A stretch of 64,000 nucleotides of DNA from Parvularcula sp. IMCC14364 (GCF_030758415.1 NZ_CP132334.1:2864001-2928000); one strand, 5' to 3'. Counted from the first letter of the stretch, positions 54,047 through 63,283 are shown. Notes: a model not told the origin generated them from the sequence alone. Translations and numbers: made by a program.

Positions 54047-55342
54047 CTAGCGCTCAGCTGTGAGCGTCAGCAGAAGTTCGTTCGTAGAATAATCCTTGGC
54101 AAACAGACCAGGTGTCGTGCCATCAGACTCCTGCTCTTCATAAGTGTATTCCAGTTTGGCAGACAGGAGCTGGTTAATCAGATATGTGCCCGCCAGTTGC
54201 AGGGCATAGCGCTCATCTTCACGATCCAGATTCTCATAGTCATCAAGAGCATATCCGGCTGACGCAGAAACAATAATATTACGCGCCAGTTCATGATCCA
54301 CACCGAGTACAATTTCGTTCGTCAGGAACGCGGCATCAGCCAGCAATGGTGACGCGCGCACTTCTCGTGAGGCCGAGAGGCCAACCGTCGTCAGCTCTGT
54401 CGGGAACCATTCCAGACCGGCATCAATGCTCAGGCCATCAATGGTCTGCAGGGCAGGATCATCAAACTCTTCTTCGAGATATCCAAGAGCAATGGAGCCG
54501 CGCACCAGACGTGTAACGTCAAAGTCGACGCCGGCTGAAACTGTATATCCTTCAGAGTCCCGATTAAGACCACCAGGTGTCAATGTCGGATAGTTGCGCT
54601 GGCGGAAAGTGCTGCGGATAAATACAGACGCATCGCGCGTTACCGCATAGCCAGCCTGAAGAAGGACGGATGTTTCTTCGAGATCACGGAAGTCCTGATC
54701 GACATTGGTATTGCTGACGAGAGAGAACGCGTCATCATAATCATAATCCGCATAGGACAGGCGACCGCGGTAACGTATGCGGCCGAATTCCTGACGCAGA
54801 CCGGCATAGACCTCACCACGTTTGTAATCGATCGGGTCATCAAAAATGTCAGCTGTCGAAACCTTCCGGCTTTCAACCAGTTTGTCGTATGCGCCGCCCA
54901 GTTCGATCGCCGTTGTGCGTGACACATCAATTACTGCATCCGCAAAGATACCGGCATTGAGCGCGTTGGCTTCATCAATATCCACATGCTCATAAGCCTC
55001 GACGTAAGCACCGGTGACCAGTGAATGACGGTTCCAGTTGCTTTCAGCCTGCACACTCGGGCGCATGACGAAGTAAAAATCTTCCTGCTCGCCGAACTGG
55101 GCATTGATGTCCGGGTCAATCGCGAATGTATTGTCTGTGTAGCCGAGGCTCAGATCAACGCGAGGCCTTACAATGAAGCTGCCTGCACGCACGCCTTGTG
55201 GCGCGTATTCCGGCCGCTCCCGTTGCAGGACGCTGGTGTTACGATCCCTTGCAAAAAGTGAGTCCTGCGCTGCGGCGATATCGCAAACGCCCAGTGCTCC
55301 CAGTGACAGCGTTACTGTCAGTACTTTTTTCAATTCAAACAT
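54047..55342 (-). CDS. Outer-membrane beta-barrel protein of the polysaccharide locus
   Basis: 431 residues. Signal peptide ends at DIAAAQ, and the rest is a large barrel with alternating strands such as DLSLGYTDNTFAID and IELGGAYDKLVESRKV, fitting the BBP2-type family found with alphaproteobacterial exopolysaccharide genes. Ends in LLLTLTAER rather than Phe. Ribosome site GGGGA. May be the outer-membrane partner of the Wza-like protein. Spacer to the export gene (55343-55539) has no ORF. Confidence 0.82.
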   Translation of the reverse strand: MFELKKVLTVTLSLGALGVCDIAAAQDSLFARDRNTSVLQRERPEYAPQGVRAGSFIVRPRVDLSLGYTDNTFAIDPDINAQFGEQEDFYFVMRPSVQAESNWNRHSLVTGAYVEAYEHVDIDEANALNAGIFADAVIDVSRTTAIELGGAYDKLVESRKVSTADIFDDPIDYKRGEVYAGLRQEFGRIRYRGRLSYADYDYDDAFSLVSNTNVDQDFRDLEETSVLLQAGYAVTRDASVFIRSTFRQRNYPTLTPGGLNRDSEGYTVSAGVDFDVTRLVRGSIALGYLEEEFDDPALQTIDGLSIDAGLEWFPTELTTVGLSASREVRASPLLADAAFLTNEIVLGVDHELARNIIVSASAGYALDDYENLDREDERYALQLAGTYLINQLLSAKLEYTYEEQESDGTTPGLFAKDYSTNELLLTLTAER

Positions 55343-55539
55343 GCGCAGTCCCCGTTTGTCTGCAAACTATCCTGTTGCCCAGGCCGCAGAAAACCCAAAA
55401 AGGGTGTCCTTGGCGATGAGCGTATTGCAGGATATGCTTAACAGCCAGAAGATAAGCATTGGTTAACTCTGGTTTTTTCAAGCGAATCAACCCCTTAGCG
55501 AATTCTGACGGTTGAGTTCAGCCAGGGCGGGTATTTTTC

Positions 55540-56118
55540 CTAGAAAATGCGCTCTGCGATACGGATCGTGTCTCCCGGACGCACTGAAGTCGTGGAGCTG
55601 AGCGGATATTGTTGCTCGGTTGTTTCTCCATCGCGGCGGATAAATACCACGCGCTGATTGGCGCGGTAGGTGAAGCCTTCCGCCACGGCAACAGCATTCA
55701 GAACAGTGAGGCTGTCGCTATAAGGATAGGTGCCGGGGCTGTTCACCTCACCCAGAATATAGAAGGGCCTGAAGTTCAGCACTTCTGCACTCACCCGTGG
55801 GTCATTTAGATAGCCATCACGAAGGGAAGTCTCGACGGAGCGCTGAAATTCCCGCACAGTCTTACCTTCGACGGAAATTTCCCCAACCAGCGGCAGTGAA
55901 ACAATCCCGCTGCCATCTACGAGAAATTCACCGGACAGGTCATCCTCGCCAAAAACGATCAGCCTGAGTTTGTCTCCTGCCCCGAGCGTGTATTCTTTTA
56001 CATCATCTGTGACCACCTGAAGGTCAGGTTGTGAGGGCGTGGCGACCGGGCCTGGCTGTGTTATCGACCCGCAGGCAGATACTATCAGCAGGCTTGCTAG
56101 CAAGGAGAACAATCTCAT
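55540..56118 (-). CDS. Polysaccharide export lipoprotein (Wza-like)
   Basis: 192 residues from ATG 56118 (AAAGGA site). Lipoprotein signal MRLFSLLASLLIVSACGS. The Poly_export domain shows EYTLGAGDKLRLIVFGEDDLSGEF, then the SLBB domain FYILGEVNSPGTYPYSDSLTVLNAVAVAEGFTYRAN. Shorter than full Wza: it has a single SLBB and no C-terminal outer-membrane helix, so the barrel at 54.0 kb may supply the pore. Divergent from uppP. Confidence 0.92.
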   Translation of the reverse strand: MRLFSLLASLLIVSACGSITQPGPVATPSQPDLQVVTDDVKEYTLGAGDKLRLIVFGEDDLSGEFLVDGSGIVSLPLVGEISVEGKTVREFQRSVETSLRDGYLNDPRVSAEVLNFRPFYILGEVNSPGTYPYSDSLTVLNAVAVAEGFTYRANQRVVFIRRDGETTEQQYPLSSTTSVRPGDTIRIAERIF

Positions 56119-56292
56119 GGGGCATATCCTTTCGGCGGACATCTTGACAGTTGCATTAAGTATAGAGGCCTTCCTGCCCCAACGGCAAACTTTCTGTAAA
56201 CATCCTGCCGTATAAATACCGAAAAAAGGTATCAGCGGCTCATTAATGTCTGAATTTTATCAGATCGGTGCGTTGCTCAACAGGATTTATCA

Positions 56293-57096
56293 ATGCCGCT
56301 TCTTCAACTCATTATTCTTGCGATCGTGCAGGGCATCACAGAATTCATTCCGGTATCATCTTCAGCCCACCTAATACTTGTGCCAGAAGCCGTCCCCTCG
56401 TGGAAAGATCAGGGCCCGTTGATAGATGTGGCTGTTCATGTGGGATCGCTCGGCGCGGTGATGCTCTATTTTCGCAAGGAAACCGGCCAGCTCTTTCTGG
56501 GCGGCATAGATACCCTGCGCTGGCACGAAAGCCCCAACAGGCGTCTTTTTCTGACAATCGCCGCTGCGACGGTGCCAATCATGCTGATCGCGCCCATCAT
56601 CTATTTTACCGGCCTGATTGATCACCTGCGCAGCATGGTGGTGATCGGCATCGCCAGTATCGTCTTTGGCGTCGTACTGTGGATTTCAGACAGAAAACCA
56701 GTCACCGAACCAGAGAATGCCGAGTTCACCTGGAAAGCCGTCCTGAGCATTGGATGCGCGCAGGCTATTGCTCTGATACCGGGCAGCAGTCGCTCTGGCA
56801 TGACCATAACCGCCGCCCGCTTCCTCGGATATTCCCGCACAGAGGCCGCGCGCTTTTCCATGCTTCTGTCCATCCCGACTATTCTGGCATTCGGGTTACT
56901 GGCAGGGCTGCAACTTGCCGCAGACGGGGCGCAGGCCAATATACGAGATGCTTCTATCGCAATAGGCCTTTCATTTGTGGCCGCCTTTGCAACCATTCAC
57001 TTATTCATGAAAATGACCCGCCACATCAGCTTCACACCCTTTGTTGTCTACAGGCTCATCCTCGGTCTCGCGCTGATAGGTATCGCGCTCCTGTGA
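56293..57096 (+). CDS. uppP: Undecaprenyl-diphosphatase
   Basis: 267 residues, about eight membrane helices. The two active-site regions are GITEFIPVSSSAHLIL (with the catalytic Glu and Ser) near residue 15-30 and PGSSRSGMTITAARF near 160-175. Recycles undecaprenyl-PP for peptidoglycan and polysaccharide synthesis, so its place at the edge of the exopolysaccharide genes fits. Confers bacitracin tolerance in other species. Confidence 0.95.
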   Translation: MPLLQLIILAIVQGITEFIPVSSSAHLILVPEAVPSWKDQGPLIDVAVHVGSLGAVMLYFRKETGQLFLGGIDTLRWHESPNRRLFLTIAAATVPIMLIAPIIYFTGLIDHLRSMVVIGIASIVFGVVLWISDRKPVTEPENAEFTWKAVLSIGCAQAIALIPGSSRSGMTITAARFLGYSRTEAARFSMLLSIPTILAFGLLAGLQLAADGAQANIRDASIAIGLSFVAAFATIHLFMKMTRHISFTPFVVYRLILGLALIGIALL

Positions 57097-57130
57097 ACAA
57101 CTCACGCTTGAAATGTGATAAAGTTACTCT

Positions 57131-57152
57131 ATGATATGTTATAGTATATCAT
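57131..57152. promoter_or_regulatory. AT-rich palindrome upstream of the DUF1150 gene
   Basis: ATGATAT (57131-57137) and ATATCAT (57146-57152) in a 226-bp gene-free spacer after uppP. Could be an operator or promoter element. The rest of the spacer has no clear signal. Confidence 0.35.
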
Positions 57153-57322
57153 ACCCAAAGAAAGCAGCGAGCCGTCAGATATAATAGCTTGGGCTTTACG
57201 CTTTAATAGACTTTCGCCGGTATACTGATGGCGGAACATATTTGAAGATGACTGGTTAAGCACTACGTCTCTTCATTATCGACGAACAGAATTTTCGATG
57301 CAGACAGGAACTCTTGAGATCC

Positions 57323-57604
57323 ATGATAAATTCAAAAGACAGCACGACCAGCAACACTGCACCTGACGGCAAGGAATTTGCCCGCCTTGGCGGCAAAAAC
57401 CTTGTCTATGTGAGGCCTGTCATTGCTGCTGATGTGATGGATGATCTCACTGACGGCGAGGAATTCGACGTAGAAATTCCTGCTGAGACCGTGCTCTATG
57501 CTCTGCACGCTGCCGACGGCGCGCGCATTGCGCTCATGGGCAACCGCGATCTGGCTTTCGCCGCAGCAAGACAGAACGAAATGACGCCGGTCAGCGTCCA
57601 CTAA
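57323..57604 (+). CDS. DUF1150 family protein
   Basis: 93 residues from ATG 57323 (a TTG three codons upstream is also possible). The C-terminus ALHAADGARIALMGNRDLAFAAARQNEMTPVSVH matches the DUF1150 hallmark (HAADG, R(D/E)xAFAAARQ, terminal PVSVH). Family is confined to alphaproteobacteria, often beside small heat-shock genes; none is seen here. Function unknown. Convergent with ptsN. Confidence 0.88.
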   Translation: MINSKDSTTSNTAPDGKEFARLGGKNLVYVRPVIAADVMDDLTDGEEFDVEIPAETVLYALHAADGARIALMGNRDLAFAAARQNEMTPVSVH

Positions 57605-57619
57605 TTCAATCAGGAAAAT

Positions 57620-58087
57620 TCAGGCCGCGCGCGATCTCTCGCGCTCCATGGCAATCGCATAGAGGGCGTCTGATGAGCTGGCGCCCCGCATGGCGGCACG
57701 AACTTCATCATTACGCATGAGACGCGCCACGCGAGAGAGAGTCTTCAAATGCATGGCGTTAGCTTCTTCAGGGGCAAGCAACAGGAACAGAAGATCGACT
57801 GGCTCGTCGTCAACCGCATCGAAATCAACCGGTTTCTTCAACAGGGCCAACACGCCAAGCATGTCGTTGATCCCCTTGACCTTGCCATGCGGGATGGCGA
57901 TGCCACCACCGACGCCCGTTGAGCCCAGTTTCTCACGTTCCTGCAGAACACTTAGGATTTTTTCGCTGGCAATACCGGCAAGTTCGCCGCTCTTTTCAGC
58001 CAATAGGGACAGAGCTTCACGCTTGCAGTTTGCCTGCGCATTTACAACGACCCCTTTAGGGGTCAGCAGATTACCGAGATCACTCAT
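57620..58087 (-). CDS. ptsN: Nitrogen-regulatory PTS protein IIA-Ntr
   Basis: 155 residues from ATG 58087 with a GAGG site; the longer frame upstream is non-coding. The phosphorylated His is in GGGIAIPHGKVKGI, and LGVLALLKKPVDFDAVDDEPVDLLFLLLAPEE follows. Belongs to the phosphotransfer chain that tunes potassium, nitrogen and sigma-54 related functions. Last gene of the lpt-rpoN-hpf-ptsN cluster. Confidence 0.96.
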   Translation of the reverse strand: MSDLGNLLTPKGVVVNAQANCKREALSLLAEKSGELAGIASEKILSVLQEREKLGSTGVGGGIAIPHGKVKGINDMLGVLALLKKPVDFDAVDDEPVDLLFLLLAPEEANAMHLKTLSRVARLMRNDEVRAAMRGASSSDALYAIAMERERSRAA

Positions 58088-58224
58088 ACAATTCCTCAGT
58101 TCAAAAAGCCTGCCAGTGCCAAGGGGCGACATATATGACCAGTGCCCGTTGATATAAAGGGGGGGTACGATCACTTTTCCGATGTCAGAAAAGACCTGTT
58201 TGTCAGCGGCTGGCGTTATTCAAA

Positions 58225-58803
58225 TTACTTTCCGCTGTCAATCCAGCCGACATTGCCGTCAGAGCGGCGATATACCACGCTGATATTGCCATGTGCCGCA
58301 TTTCGGAAAACCAGAACCGGTTCCTCCGCCAGATCAAGCTGCAACACAGCTGCGCCAACGGTCATTTCCCGCAACTTTGTCGTACTCTCAGCCACAACCA
58401 CTGGACTTGGGTCGTCTTCAATCGGGCTGTCCCCGTCCTCATCGGCCTCAAGTGGCTTGAGAATATAGCTTGGGGCATTTTCTGCCGGTAACGGGTCTTT
58501 GCCATTGGCATGATGGTTCTTGAGCCGGCGTTTATAACGTCGCACGCGCTTTTCCAACTTCTCAAGCGCTTCATCAAAAGCACCGTAAGCATCATGCGCA
58601 TCGCCCTGAGCAACCAGAAAAACGCCAGATGCCAGGTGTGTCGTCGCCTCGCAGCGGATGCTGGATCCATCGCGCGCGAATGTCACCTGTGCTTCGGCAG
58701 AGCGCTCAAAATATTTATGTACACTCGCCGAGATGCGGTCTTCCACATGCGTCTGCAACGCAGCGCCTAGATCAATACCTTTGCCGGTAATCTGAACTTC
58801 CAT
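58225..58803 (-). CDS. hpf: Long-form ribosome hibernation promoting factor
   Basis: 192 residues. N-terminal S30AE domain (1-105: MEVQITGKGIDLGAALQTHVEDRI, then ALEKLEKRVRRYKRRLKNHH) and C-terminal dimerising domain (about 135-192: REMTVGAAVLQLDLAEEPVLVFRNA...VVYRRSDGNVGWI). The two-domain form makes 100S ribosome dimers. AGAGGAA site. Between rpoN and ptsN, as in most proteobacteria. Confidence 0.96.
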   Translation of the reverse strand: MEVQITGKGIDLGAALQTHVEDRISASVHKYFERSAEAQVTFARDGSSIRCEATTHLASGVFLVAQGDAHDAYGAFDEALEKLEKRVRRYKRRLKNHHANGKDPLPAENAPSYILKPLEADEDGDSPIEDDPSPVVVAESTTKLREMTVGAAVLQLDLAEEPVLVFRNAAHGNISVVYRRSDGNVGWIDSGK

Positions 58804-58880
58804 AAGGAATTCCTCTGTTAATAGCAGCCCGATACAAAAGTTACTTGCCTGTATCAGAGCGTTTGTGTCCGTCGGGCTGG

Positions 58881-60407
58881 CTATATAGCTCTCTGCTTGA
58901 GGCGCCGCCGCTGGACAGACGAGGGGATATGCATGGCCTCACGATATTTGGCAACCGTGCGCCGCGCAATATCAATATTTTCAACTTTCAAAAGTTCCAC
59001 AATTCTGTCGTCAGAGAGGATTGCCTGGGCCTTTTCAGCTTCAATCAATTCCCTGATGCGATGGCGGACGGACTCAGCAGAGTGAGTGACGTCGCCAGTC
59101 GTTGCCGCAATGGCCGAAGTGAAGAAATATTTCAGCTCGAAGCTACCACGCGACGTGGCCATATATTTGCCTGAGGTTACCCGGGAAACGGTCGATTCGT
59201 GCATGCCGATTGCATCTGCGACAACCTTGAGATTGAGTGGTTTCAGATATTTGACGCCATGGATGAAGAATGCGTCCTGCTGGCGAACAATTTCCGATGA
59301 TACTTTCAGGATCGTTCTCGCCCGCTGATCGAGACTTTTGACCAGCCAGCTGGCATTGGACATCTGTTCAGTAATGTAACTTTTCTCATCATCCTGCGCA
59401 CACGTAGAGGTAAGCTTGGCAAAATATTTCTGATTGGCGATGACCCGGGGCAGGGTTTCGGAGTTAAGCTCGATTTTCCAGCCACCATCTTCAGCCTGAC
59501 CTACGAAAACATCCGGGACCACGACCTGAACAGTTTCCGAGCCATAGGCCAAACCAGGCTTGGGTGTCAGTGAACGGACCTCAGCGATCATCTCCTGCAG
59601 TTCTTCTTCATTAAAGCCGGTAGCCTTTTTTAGCCCCGGCAAATCAGATGCGCCGAGAAGATGGAGATATTCCAGAAACACATCCATGCGCTCATCCAGC
59701 CGGTTCAATTCTTTCAGCTGAAGTCTGAGACATTCTGACAGGTTGCGCGCGCCAACACCTGCCGGCTCAAACCCGTGAATAACATCAAGAACTGCAACAA
59801 CTTCGGCATCGGAAGTGCCAAGGCGTTCTGCAACTTCTTCAGTTGTATCCCGCAAATATCCACCCTCATCAATCAGGTCGATGAGGTAGCTGCCGATCAT
59901 CAGTTGCATCTCATTCCTGAGCGCCAGATGAAGCTGCTCTGTGAGATGCTCCTGCAGTGATTTGACCCGCGTCAGGTTCGCATCCATGTCGAGATCGGAC
60001 AGATCATAAGCCCGTGACGGCTTCACGGAAGACCAGTCGGAGCTGCTGTTATCAGCTTTCATGGACTCGTATTTTTCTGCGCGGGACGCGCCAGGGTCTA
60101 GGTTTTCATAATCCGTATCGAGAGAGCCTGCTGCATCCTTGGGCGAAGACTGCTCTGTCAGAGAAAGAGGCTGTTCGCCTTCATGTTTGTCACCCTCGGC
60201 TCCTTTGGGCGCGGAAGACCCATCGCCACGCTCCGGTTGGCTGGCACGCTCGTCGCGTTCGAGAAAAGGATTCTCCAGAAGCTGGCTTTCGACATATTCC
60301 TGCAATTCCAGATTGGTCAGTTGCAACAGCTTGATCGCCTGCTGCAATTGCGGCGTCATGACCAGCTGCTGGCCCTGCTTCATTTCCAGTTTATGCGATA
60401 TACTCAC
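58881..60407 (-). CDS. rpoN: RNA polymerase sigma-54 factor
   Basis: 508 residues, GTG start with GGGAG site. Region I is MKQGQQLVMTPQLQQAIKLLQLTNLEL, an acidic region II follows (50-140), then the core-binding domain. The helix-turn-helix shows HESTVSRVTSGKYMATSRG, and the RpoN box is ARRTVAKYREAMHIPSS near the C-terminus. Used for nitrogen, motility and envelope programmes with AAA+ activators, none of which is in this window. Confidence 0.97.
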   Translation of the reverse strand: MSISHKLEMKQGQQLVMTPQLQQAIKLLQLTNLELQEYVESQLLENPFLERDERASQPERGDGSSAPKGAEGDKHEGEQPLSLTEQSSPKDAAGSLDTDYENLDPGASRAEKYESMKADNSSSDWSSVKPSRAYDLSDLDMDANLTRVKSLQEHLTEQLHLALRNEMQLMIGSYLIDLIDEGGYLRDTTEEVAERLGTSDAEVVAVLDVIHGFEPAGVGARNLSECLRLQLKELNRLDERMDVFLEYLHLLGASDLPGLKKATGFNEEELQEMIAEVRSLTPKPGLAYGSETVQVVVPDVFVGQAEDGGWKIELNSETLPRVIANQKYFAKLTSTCAQDDEKSYITEQMSNASWLVKSLDQRARTILKVSSEIVRQQDAFFIHGVKYLKPLNLKVVADAIGMHESTVSRVTSGKYMATSRGSFELKYFFTSAIAATTGDVTHSAESVRHRIRELIEAEKAQAILSDDRIVELLKVENIDIARRTVAKYREAMHIPSSVQRRRLKQRAI

Positions 60408-60457
60408 ACCGTAACTCCCACATTTACCCCAAAGAGTTTTTATTTGTGGGTCACAGT

Positions 60458-61264
60458 CTACAGCGCGAAGGTTTCTCCAAGATAAACGCGGCGCACATCA
60501 GGGTTACCAATAATTTCCTCGGAGGTGCCTTCTGCCAGCACTTCGCCCTGGTGGATGATATAAGCCCGGTCAATGATCTCGAGGGTTTCACGCACATTAT
60601 GATCCGTAATCAGCACCCCGATGCCGCGGTTCTTCAGATCAGCGACGAGCTCGCGGATGTCGCTGATTGCCAATGGGTCAATACCGGCAAAGGGTTCATC
60701 CAGCAGCATGAATTCCGGGCCCGTTGCGAGTGCACGGGCGATTTCAAGCCGCCGCCGCTCCCCACCTGACAGGGACACGGCAGATGCCGTGCGCAGATGC
60801 TCGATTTTGAACTCAGACAGAAGGCGATCTACAACAGCCTGCCGCTCCTGTTTTTTTTGATATACCAGCTCAACAACAGCGAGAAGGTTCTGCTCTACCG
60901 TCAAGCCACGGAAAATCGATGCTTCCTGCGGCAAGTAGCCGATGCCAAGTTTTGCCCGTTGATACATCGGCAACCGGGTGACATTGAACCCGTCAATCCA
61001 GATTTCACCGGCATCAACAGGTATCAGCCCTGTCACCATATAAAAGCATGTTGTCTTGCCAGCACCATTTGGCCCCAGCAATCCGACGACCTCGCCACGC
61101 TGAACGGAAACGCTGGCACCATGGACCACAGGGCGACGCCGATAGGTCTTTTCGAGTCCTTCTGCGACCAGACCTGCGCGTTTGTTATTCTGCGCCCGTT
61201 CCTTGACGGGCACATTTCGCACAATGTCAGCAGCTCGATCCTGAATGTCCGGGTTTTTCAACAA
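60458..61264 (-). CDS. lptB: LPS export ABC ATPase LptB
   Basis: 268 residues. Walker A GPNGAGKTTCFYMVTGL, Q-loop YLPQEASIFRGL, signature LSGGERRRLEIARAL, Walker B FMLLDEPFAGIDP and H-loop ITDHNVRE are complete and LptB-specific. The start is uncertain: TTG 61264 is used, while family length (about 240) suggests a start some 20-30 codons later. Powers LPS transport with LptFGC. Confidence 0.95.
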   Translation of the reverse strand: MLKNPDIQDRAADIVRNVPVKERAQNNKRAGLVAEGLEKTYRRRPVVHGASVSVQRGEVVGLLGPNGAGKTTCFYMVTGLIPVDAGEIWIDGFNVTRLPMYQRAKLGIGYLPQEASIFRGLTVEQNLLAVVELVYQKKQERQAVVDRLLSEFKIEHLRTASAVSLSGGERRRLEIARALATGPEFMLLDEPFAGIDPLAISDIRELVADLKNRGIGVLITDHNVRETLEIIDRAYIIHQGEVLAEGTSEEIIGNPDVRRVYLGETFAL

Positions 61265-61288
61265 TGTCGGTTCTTCACTCGCAAGGCA

Positions 61289-61777
61289 TCAGTCTTCGGT
61301 AATGAAAATGCCGCGTACCCTGTCAGCACCGGCAGACGTGAAGTTTAACTGCCCGGTCTGAGTGTAATAAACAAGCCTGCCACCGGTTAAAACCTGCTCA
61401 CCCTGGACAACCACCACATCGCCAGTGAAAATCACGGTTTCATCATCGGCTGAATAAACTGCATCCCGACTGGAGATTGCTTCGGCACCGTTTGTGTATC
61501 GGATGCCGCCTTCGGCATTAATGCGTTGCAGATTACCACTCTCAACGCCAAAAATTGTCAGTCGCGGCGCCGTCAGAATTGCTTCCCCCTGCACCACCTG
61601 CACATCGCCAGTCCAAACCACATAGTCCTTGTCGCGGAAAGCTTCGAACTGATCGCCAGTGATATCAATTGGTGCATCCGACCCGGCATTCAACTGTCCG
61701 TTTGCCGTGTTGATGCCCATGGCAATCATCATGGCCATGATGGCGGGGAGTATTTTTTTCATTCCTGGTTTCTGCAT
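61289..61777 (-). CDS. lptA: LPS transport periplasmic protein LptA
   Basis: About 162 residues from ATG 61777; ATG 61762 is also possible. Signal peptide ends near NTANGQ. The OstA fold: PIDITGDQFEAFRDKDYVVWTGDVQVVQGEAILTAPRLTI, and a second repeat DDETVIFTGDVVVVQGEQVLTGGRLVYY. Forms the bridge between LptC and LptD. Followed by lptB after 24 bp. Confidence 0.9.
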   Translation of the reverse strand: MQKPGMKKILPAIMAMMIAMGINTANGQLNAGSDAPIDITGDQFEAFRDKDYVVWTGDVQVVQGEAILTAPRLTIFGVESGNLQRINAEGGIRYTNGAEAISSRDAVYSADDETVIFTGDVVVVQGEQVLTGGRLVYYTQTGQLNFTSAGADRVRGIFITED

Positions 61778-61821
61778 CTTAGGAAAATCCGGCAAAATGA
61801 TACTTGTTCAAATAGGCAATA

Positions 61822-62532
61822 TCACGTGTCAGGCGTTACGTCTTCCCCCGTTTCCGCCGTCTCTTCTGGTTCACCACTGCGCAGTTTTTTTGTTTCACCC
61901 TTCGGAGCGATCACCATGCGCGCATTATAAAAGACAGTTCGTCCTTCCTCTTCAAAGGCGGTCATGCCTTCTGCACTGATACTGCCATTCTGGTTTTCAC
62001 CATAGACATTCACATCAGAATGGACGGTCCGGTCTTCCAGCCGCACTTCAGCAGCATCCATATTCAGAACGATCTCCTGATCACCGAGACCTTGCTTGAA
62101 TTCAACTTCCGAATCCAGCTTGATGGTCTTGTTGCCCAGACTGTAAAGTCCTGTTCTTGCGGTGACGAGCGACTGATCTATTTCCCCGAGCGCCTTGAGA
62201 GCCTCAGGGTTTTCCAAAGAGATAAAGTCCGGAATAGCCGGGTTTTGCACTGCTGCACCCGCCTTGACCTCATAAGGTCGCCCCTGTTTGTCTTCATTAA
62301 TAAAACGAGGCTGCTCCATACGCAGGTCATCCGTGGCTGCGTCCAGATTTTGGAACTGGTCAACAAATGTATGATCTACTGTATGGGGGGTCGCTGTGAC
62401 AACATACGCTGCCACAATACCGGCAATAACAACAGGGAGGGACAGTCGGGTAGCCCGCACAAAACGGCTGTGCTGCCGCACACGCTTTTTGCGCTTTGCA
62501 TCTGTCAGACTTGTCTGTGTTGCCATGACCAT
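61822..62532 (-). CDS. lptC: LPS export protein LptC
   Basis: About 236 residues from ATG 62532 or 62526. One membrane helix near residues 30-50 (LSLPVVIAGIVAAYVV) after a very basic N-terminus, then a beta-jellyroll with PRFINEDKQGRPYEVKAG, DAAEVRLEDRTVHSDVNVYG and FYNARMVI. The acidic tail is unusual but short. Inner-membrane link between LptBFG and LptA. Confidence 0.88.
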   Translation of the reverse strand: MVMATQTSLTDAKRKKRVRQHSRFVRATRLSLPVVIAGIVAAYVVTATPHTVDHTFVDQFQNLDAATDDLRMEQPRFINEDKQGRPYEVKAGAAVQNPAIPDFISLENPEALKALGEIDQSLVTARTGLYSLGNKTIKLDSEVEFKQGLGDQEIVLNMDAAEVRLEDRTVHSDVNVYGENQNGSISAEGMTAFEEEGRTVFYNARMVIAPKGETKKLRSGEPEETAETGEDVTPDT

Positions 62533-62668
62533 CGCCGGATCTTGAGCCTTTTTACTGGAGTCGGTGCGGGGCTGGCACCTCTTCACGGGTTATTGCATTT
62601 TGTTACAAGCCGAAAAAGCTAATAATCGTTTATTATCCATAAATTATGACAGCCCAGCGGCATTCAAG

Positions 62669-63283
62669 TCACGAATGCGCGAATATGTCCTGCTCCGGCC
62701 AGCCATCAAGATCAAGCTGCGCACGGTAAGGAAGAAAAGAAAAACAGGCTGATGCCAGATCAAGCCGCCCCTCTCGCGCCAACATGGCGTCCAGCTTTTC
62801 CTTGATAAGGTGCAGATACAATACATCAGCTGCCGCATAGTTTTTCTGGGCATCGGTCAGGTTTTCAGCCCCCCAGTCGGATGATTGCTGCTGTTTGGAG
62901 AGGTCAATGCCGCCAAGCTCGCGGCAGACATCCTTCAGCCCATGTTTATCCGTATAGGTCCGGCACAGTTTCGACGCAATTTTGGTGCAGTACACCGGGG
63001 TTGTATTGACCCCGAGATAGGCAGAAAAAACGGCCACATCGAAGCGGGCAAAATGGAAGATCTTCAGAATCTGCTCATCCTGCAACAATCGTTTCAGGTT
63101 CGGCGCATCATAATTTTTTCTGTCCAACTGGACCAGATGTGCGTCACCATCCCCGGCGGAAAGCTGCACGACACATAAATTGTCGCGATGCGGGTTGAGT
63201 CCCATCGTCTCACTGTCGACCGCGACAGAGCCTTCAAATTTAACATCGTCCGGCAGATCGCCCTTGTGCAGATAAATGGTCAT
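62669..63283 (-). CDS. Ribonuclease D-like 3'-5' exonuclease
   Basis: 204 residues from ATG 63283 (GGGA site). DEDD exonuclease domain only, without the HRDC domains of E. coli RNase D: first motif VAVDSETMGL, second FHFARFDVAVF, third in NYAAADVLYL. Short RNase D of this type commonly precedes lptC in alphaproteobacteria. Acts on tRNA or other small RNA 3' ends. Spacer to lptC (62533-62668) is AT-rich without ORF. Confidence 0.92.
   Translation of the reverse strand: MTIYLHKGDLPDDVKFEGSVAVDSETMGLNPHRDNLCVVQLSAGDGDAHLVQLDRKNYDAPNLKRLLQDEQILKIFHFARFDVAVFSAYLGVNTTPVYCTKIASKLCRTYTDKHGLKDVCRELGGIDLSKQQQSSDWGAENLTDAQKNYAAADVLYLHLIKEKLDAMLAREGRLDLASACFSFLPYRAQLDLDGWPEQDIFAHS

Noticed and set aside
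62020-62622. 200-codon plus-strand frame
   Set aside because: Antisense to lptC; weak composition and no ribosome site.
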